Assembly (NCBI GenBank): GCA_003452185.1
Contig: DMJJ01000104.1
Location: 1 to 9,713, forward strand
From: Verrucomicrobiales bacterium
GTDB taxonomy: Bacteria; Verrucomicrobiota; Verrucomicrobiia; Limisphaerales; UBA11320
DNA length: 9,713 nucleotides
Reading direction: 5' to 3'
Below are positions 7,961 to 9,713 of the stretch, one piece after another. Below the pieces are notes generated by a model that saw only the letters and a program-made list of their open reading frames with translations, was not told the origin of the DNA and made no database searches. Position numbers and translations under genes: made by a program. Position 1 is the stretch's first letter; each line of letters opens with the position of its first letter.

Positions 7961-8336
7961 AGCCGGGTAAAATGGTGGAAAACTCGAAATCGATGACGCA
8001 AAAGCGGCCGTCCGTCTGGCGATAGGTGACGTTCCGCATGTCGGGATCGTCGTGCCGAACCCCGTAGGTCGCGAGTTCCGCGAACAGCTCCTTGGACCGG
8101 GCTTCATCGAGGTGCTCAACCCGGGTGCCGCAGTTCGTGGTCACAATCCGGAGCTTGGCGGCATCGGCCTCAATCAACCTGGGGACGAACCCACACCCCC
8201 GGGTCTCGAGAAACCGCAGCACCTTGACCTCCTGGTCGAAACGCTTCTGGGCATCCGGCCCATGGTAGGTCTTGAAGACCCGGCCATCGAAGCTGACCTG
8301 GACTGTCGCCCGGAGGGTGTCCTTAACCTTCAGCAT
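7944..8336 (-). CDS. Minimal protein-kinase-like protein (RIO/LPS-kinase type)
   Basis: 130 residues from ATG 8336. The order of motifs is that of a protein kinase: K22 in RVFKTY (ATP-binding lysine position), E36 in QEVKVLRFLE (helix-C glutamate), H95-x-D97-x4-N102 in HDDPDMRN (catalytic loop of HxDxxxxN form), and D116 in VIDFEFS (the DFG position, here DFE as in many lipopolysaccharide and small-molecule kinases). The glycine-rich loop is not recognisable, and only 14 residues follow D116, so the usual C-terminal lobe helices are missing. This makes it much smaller than RIO, Bud32 or WaaP proteins. It is the first gene of a two-gene unit with the PP2C phosphatase. A TTG at 8378 would add 14 residues. 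No ribosome site is clear at either start. The kinase fold is inferred from motifs; activity and substrate are unknown. Confidence 0.72.
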   Translation of the reverse strand: MLKVKDTLRATVQVSFDGRVFKTYHGPDAQKRFDQEVKVLRFLETRGCGFVPRLIEADAAKLRIVTTNCGTRVEHLDEARSKELFAELATYGVRHDDPDMRNVTYRQTDGRFCVIDFEFSTILPGFESPA

Positions 8337-8625
8337 GGCAGCGTTTAACCGCGATCGGCGTCCAATCTCTGTCCTCAAGACAGGAGGTCTCAGGCATTCG
8401 CCCCGCCCCCCGGCTGCAAATCAACCTACGCCTCGTGCACCCGAGCGCAACGACGATTCATTCCCGATCCATCGCCATGGTCGGATTTATGCATTCTGTT
8501 CAATTCGATCCAGAGCGGGCAACCCTGTTTTTGGTGTCGACAAACCCCCGATCCTTTGCAGAAATCGCCTCCCGTCAACGGACTCGGCTACAATCGGTCG
8601 ATGGATGAGTTCAGGGGCGCACCCT

Positions 8626-8641
8626 TGGCATCATGCGTGCT
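8626..8641 (+). promoter_or_regulatory. Sigma-54-type -24/-12 promoter candidate for the glutamine synthetase gene
   Basis: TGGCATCATGCGTGCT matches the RpoN consensus TGGCAC-N5-TTGCW at the key places: the GG at 8627-8628 and the GC at 8639-8640 have exactly the required 10-base separation, and TGGCA and TGCT are intact. Transcription would begin near 8652 and give a leader of about 113 bases. Sigma-54 control of glutamine synthetase is well known in other bacteria. No complete NtrC enhancer site is visible upstream, so the assignment rests on the -24/-12 match alone. Confidence 0.45.
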
Positions 8642-8691
8642 TTAGCGGTTCAGAATCAAATGCGGTCATACTTAGCCACACACTCGCAACC

Positions 8692-8707
8692 ATCGTCCCG
8701 TGACGAT
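8692..8707 (+). other. Small stem-loop in the predicted glutamine synthetase leader
   Basis: ATCGTC and GACGAT form a perfect 6-bp stem with a CCGT tetraloop, about 57 bases before the start codon. It would lie within the leader RNA if transcription starts near 8652. No T-run follows and no known leader RNA family is recognised, so its role is open. Confidence 0.25.
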
Positions 8708-8764
8708 CGAGGATTTGCCGTATCACAGATCATTAGTTAGCAGAGAAACAACCAATCCATAAAC

Positions 8765-9713
8765 ATGGCCAAATACAAACTGGAATACATCTGGCTCGAC
8801 GGGTACTCCCCCGTTCCCAACCTCCGCAGCAAGACCCAAGTCAAGGAGTTCAGCAGCTTTCCGAAACTGGAAGAGCTTCCGAACTGGGGGTTTGACGGCA
8901 GCTCCACCCGCCAGGCCGAGGGGCATAGCTCGGACTGCATTCTGAAGCCGGTGGCGGTTTATCCCGATTCCACCCGCAAGAACGGCGTCCTGGTGATGAG
9001 CGAAGTGCTCCTCCCCGATGGGAAGCCGCATCCGACCAACTCCCGCGCCACGATCCTTGATGACCCCGATGCCTGGTTTGGATTTGAGCAGGAGTATTTC
9101 CTCTACAAGGATGGGGTTCCGTTGGGCTTCCCCAAGGGGGGTGGGTTTCCTCCGCCGCAGGGTGAGTACTACACCGGCGTTGGCTACAAGAACGTCGGCT
9201 GCATCGCTCGTGAGATCGTCGAGAAGCATCTCGACCTCTGCCTCGACGCCGGCATCAACCACGAGGGGATCAACGCCGAGGTGGCGAAGGGTCAGTGGGA
9301 ATTCCAGATTTTCGGCAAGGGGTCCCGGACTGCTGCCGACCAGGTTTGGGTTGCCCGCTACATCCTGCTCCGCGTCTGCGAGGCCTACGGTGTCGATGTG
9401 AACTTCCACTGCAAGCCGCTCGGGAAGGATGTCGACTGGAACGGCTCGGGCATGCACTCGAACTTCTCGACCAAGCACCTCCGCGAAGTCGGCGGCAAGG
9501 AGTACTTCGAGAAGCTGATGGCGGCGTTCGACAAGTACAAGAACGAGCACATCGCGGTGTACGGCCCGGACAATCATCTTCGGCTGACCGGTCTCCACGA
9601 GACCCAGTCGATCGACAAGTTCAACTACGGTGTGGCGAATCGCGGAGCCTCGGTGCGCGTGCCGCACAGCTTCGTGAACAACAACTATCGCGGCTATCTT
9701 GAGGATCGCCGTC
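8765..9713 (+). CDS. Glutamine synthetase, type II (GSII), cut off by the window end
   Basis: Makes glutamine from glutamate, ammonium and ATP in the cytoplasm. 316 residues are visible from ATG 8765 (MAKYKLEYIWLDGY); GSII enzymes are usually 330-360 residues, so only the last few dozen are missing. The beta-grasp domain is at about 1-85 (WGFDGSST, 41-48) and the catalytic domain follows. Metal and substrate residues are in place: E108 and E110 (FEQEYF), E172 and E179 (NAEVAKGQWEF), NGSGMHSNFST at 226-236 (H231), NHLRLTGLHET at 270-280 (R273), and NRGASVRVPH at 292-301 (R298). The adenylylation-site sequence of GSI enzymes is absent, so GlnE-type control is not expected. The forms AKGQWEF and VPHSFV are, from memory, typical of the Bacteroidota/Verrucomicrobiota clade. 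No strong ribosome site is seen. The upstream sigma-54-like element suggests transcriptional nitrogen control. Confidence 0.95.
   Translation, partial: MAKYKLEYIWLDGYSPVPNLRSKTQVKEFSSFPKLEELPNWGFDGSSTRQAEGHSSDCILKPVAVYPDSTRKNGVLVMSEVLLPDGKPHPTNSRATILDDPDAWFGFEQEYFLYKDGVPLGFPKGGGFPPPQGEYYTGVGYKNVGCIAREIVEKHLDLCLDAGINHEGINAEVAKGQWEFQIFGKGSRTAADQVWVARYILLRVCEAYGVDVNFHCKPLGKDVDWNGSGMHSNFSTKHLREVGGKEYFEKLMAAFDKYKNEHIAVYGPDNHLRLTGLHETQSIDKFNYGVANRGASVRVPHSFVNNNYRGYLEDRR

Larger units (their letters stand above)
8337..8764. other. Divergent intergenic region between the kinase and glutamine synthetase genes
   Basis: This gap is visibly less GC-rich than the genes on either side. It holds the sigma-54-like site at 8626-8641, a small stem-loop at 8692-8707, a short CTGTC/GACAG repeat with a 5-base spacer at 8369-8383 near the kinase start, and a TACAAT hexamer at 8589-8594 without a matching -35 box. 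A plus-strand open frame crosses it, but its codon use does not look coding and its product is unrecognisable. I see no tRNA or known riboswitch. Confidence 0.6.

Noticed and set aside
8436..8450. TGCACC with a 5-base spacer as an NtrC enhancer site
   Set aside because: Only the left half matches; the right half reads GCAAC instead of GGTGCA.
8272..8703. Plus-strand open frame of 143 codons ahead of the glutamine synthetase gene
   Set aside because: It starts antisense to the kinase gene, runs over the sigma-54-like site, shows no coding-like codon bias and gives no recognisable protein.
8723..9667. Minus-strand open frame of 314 codons opposite the glutamine synthetase gene
   Set aside because: It is the complement of a gene with all GSII motifs. 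The apparent protein is an artefact of the codon pattern on the other strand.

Overview
The window is GC-rich DNA with no mobile element, CRISPR array, tRNA or rRNA that I can see. It most resembles a Verrucomicrobiota chromosome, or less likely a related PVC-group genome. Three things point there: a ~2000-residue secreted protein built from lamin-tail domains around a CotH-kinase-like core, a GSII-type glutamine synthetase of the form I recall from Bacteroidota and Verrucomicrobiota (GQWEFQIFGKGS, VPHSFVNN), and genes without clear Shine-Dalgarno sequences. The lineage is inferred from protein style, not from a marker gene.

Layout. Bases 60-914 (minus) encode a membrane-bound sterol desaturase/fatty acid hydroxylase family protein, with a hairpin just past its stop codon. 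A 125-base divergent gap holding a perfect 8+8 inverted repeat separates it from the giant secreted gene at 1040-7036 (plus). That gene ends 57 bases from a convergent gene, with a GC-rich hairpin in between. Bases 7094-8336 (minus) hold two overlapping genes: first a very small protein-kinase-like protein (7944-8336), then a PP2C-type serine/threonine phosphatase (7094-7960). A gap of about 430 bases, visibly less GC-rich, follows; it carries a good sigma-54-type -24/-12 element. The window ends in a glutamine synthetase gene that starts at 8765 and is cut off by the window edge.

How they fit. The kinase and phosphatase look like a translationally coupled signalling pair acting on phosphoproteins in the cytoplasm. 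The giant protein should be exported and act at the cell surface or outside, where its CotH-like core could be a secreted protein kinase or a degenerate relative. The glutamine synthetase assimilates ammonium, and the sigma-54-like site suggests nitrogen control. I see no evidence that the five genes form one pathway. The best candidates for something little described are the minimal kinase/PP2C pair and the variant CotH core among six lamin-tail domains.
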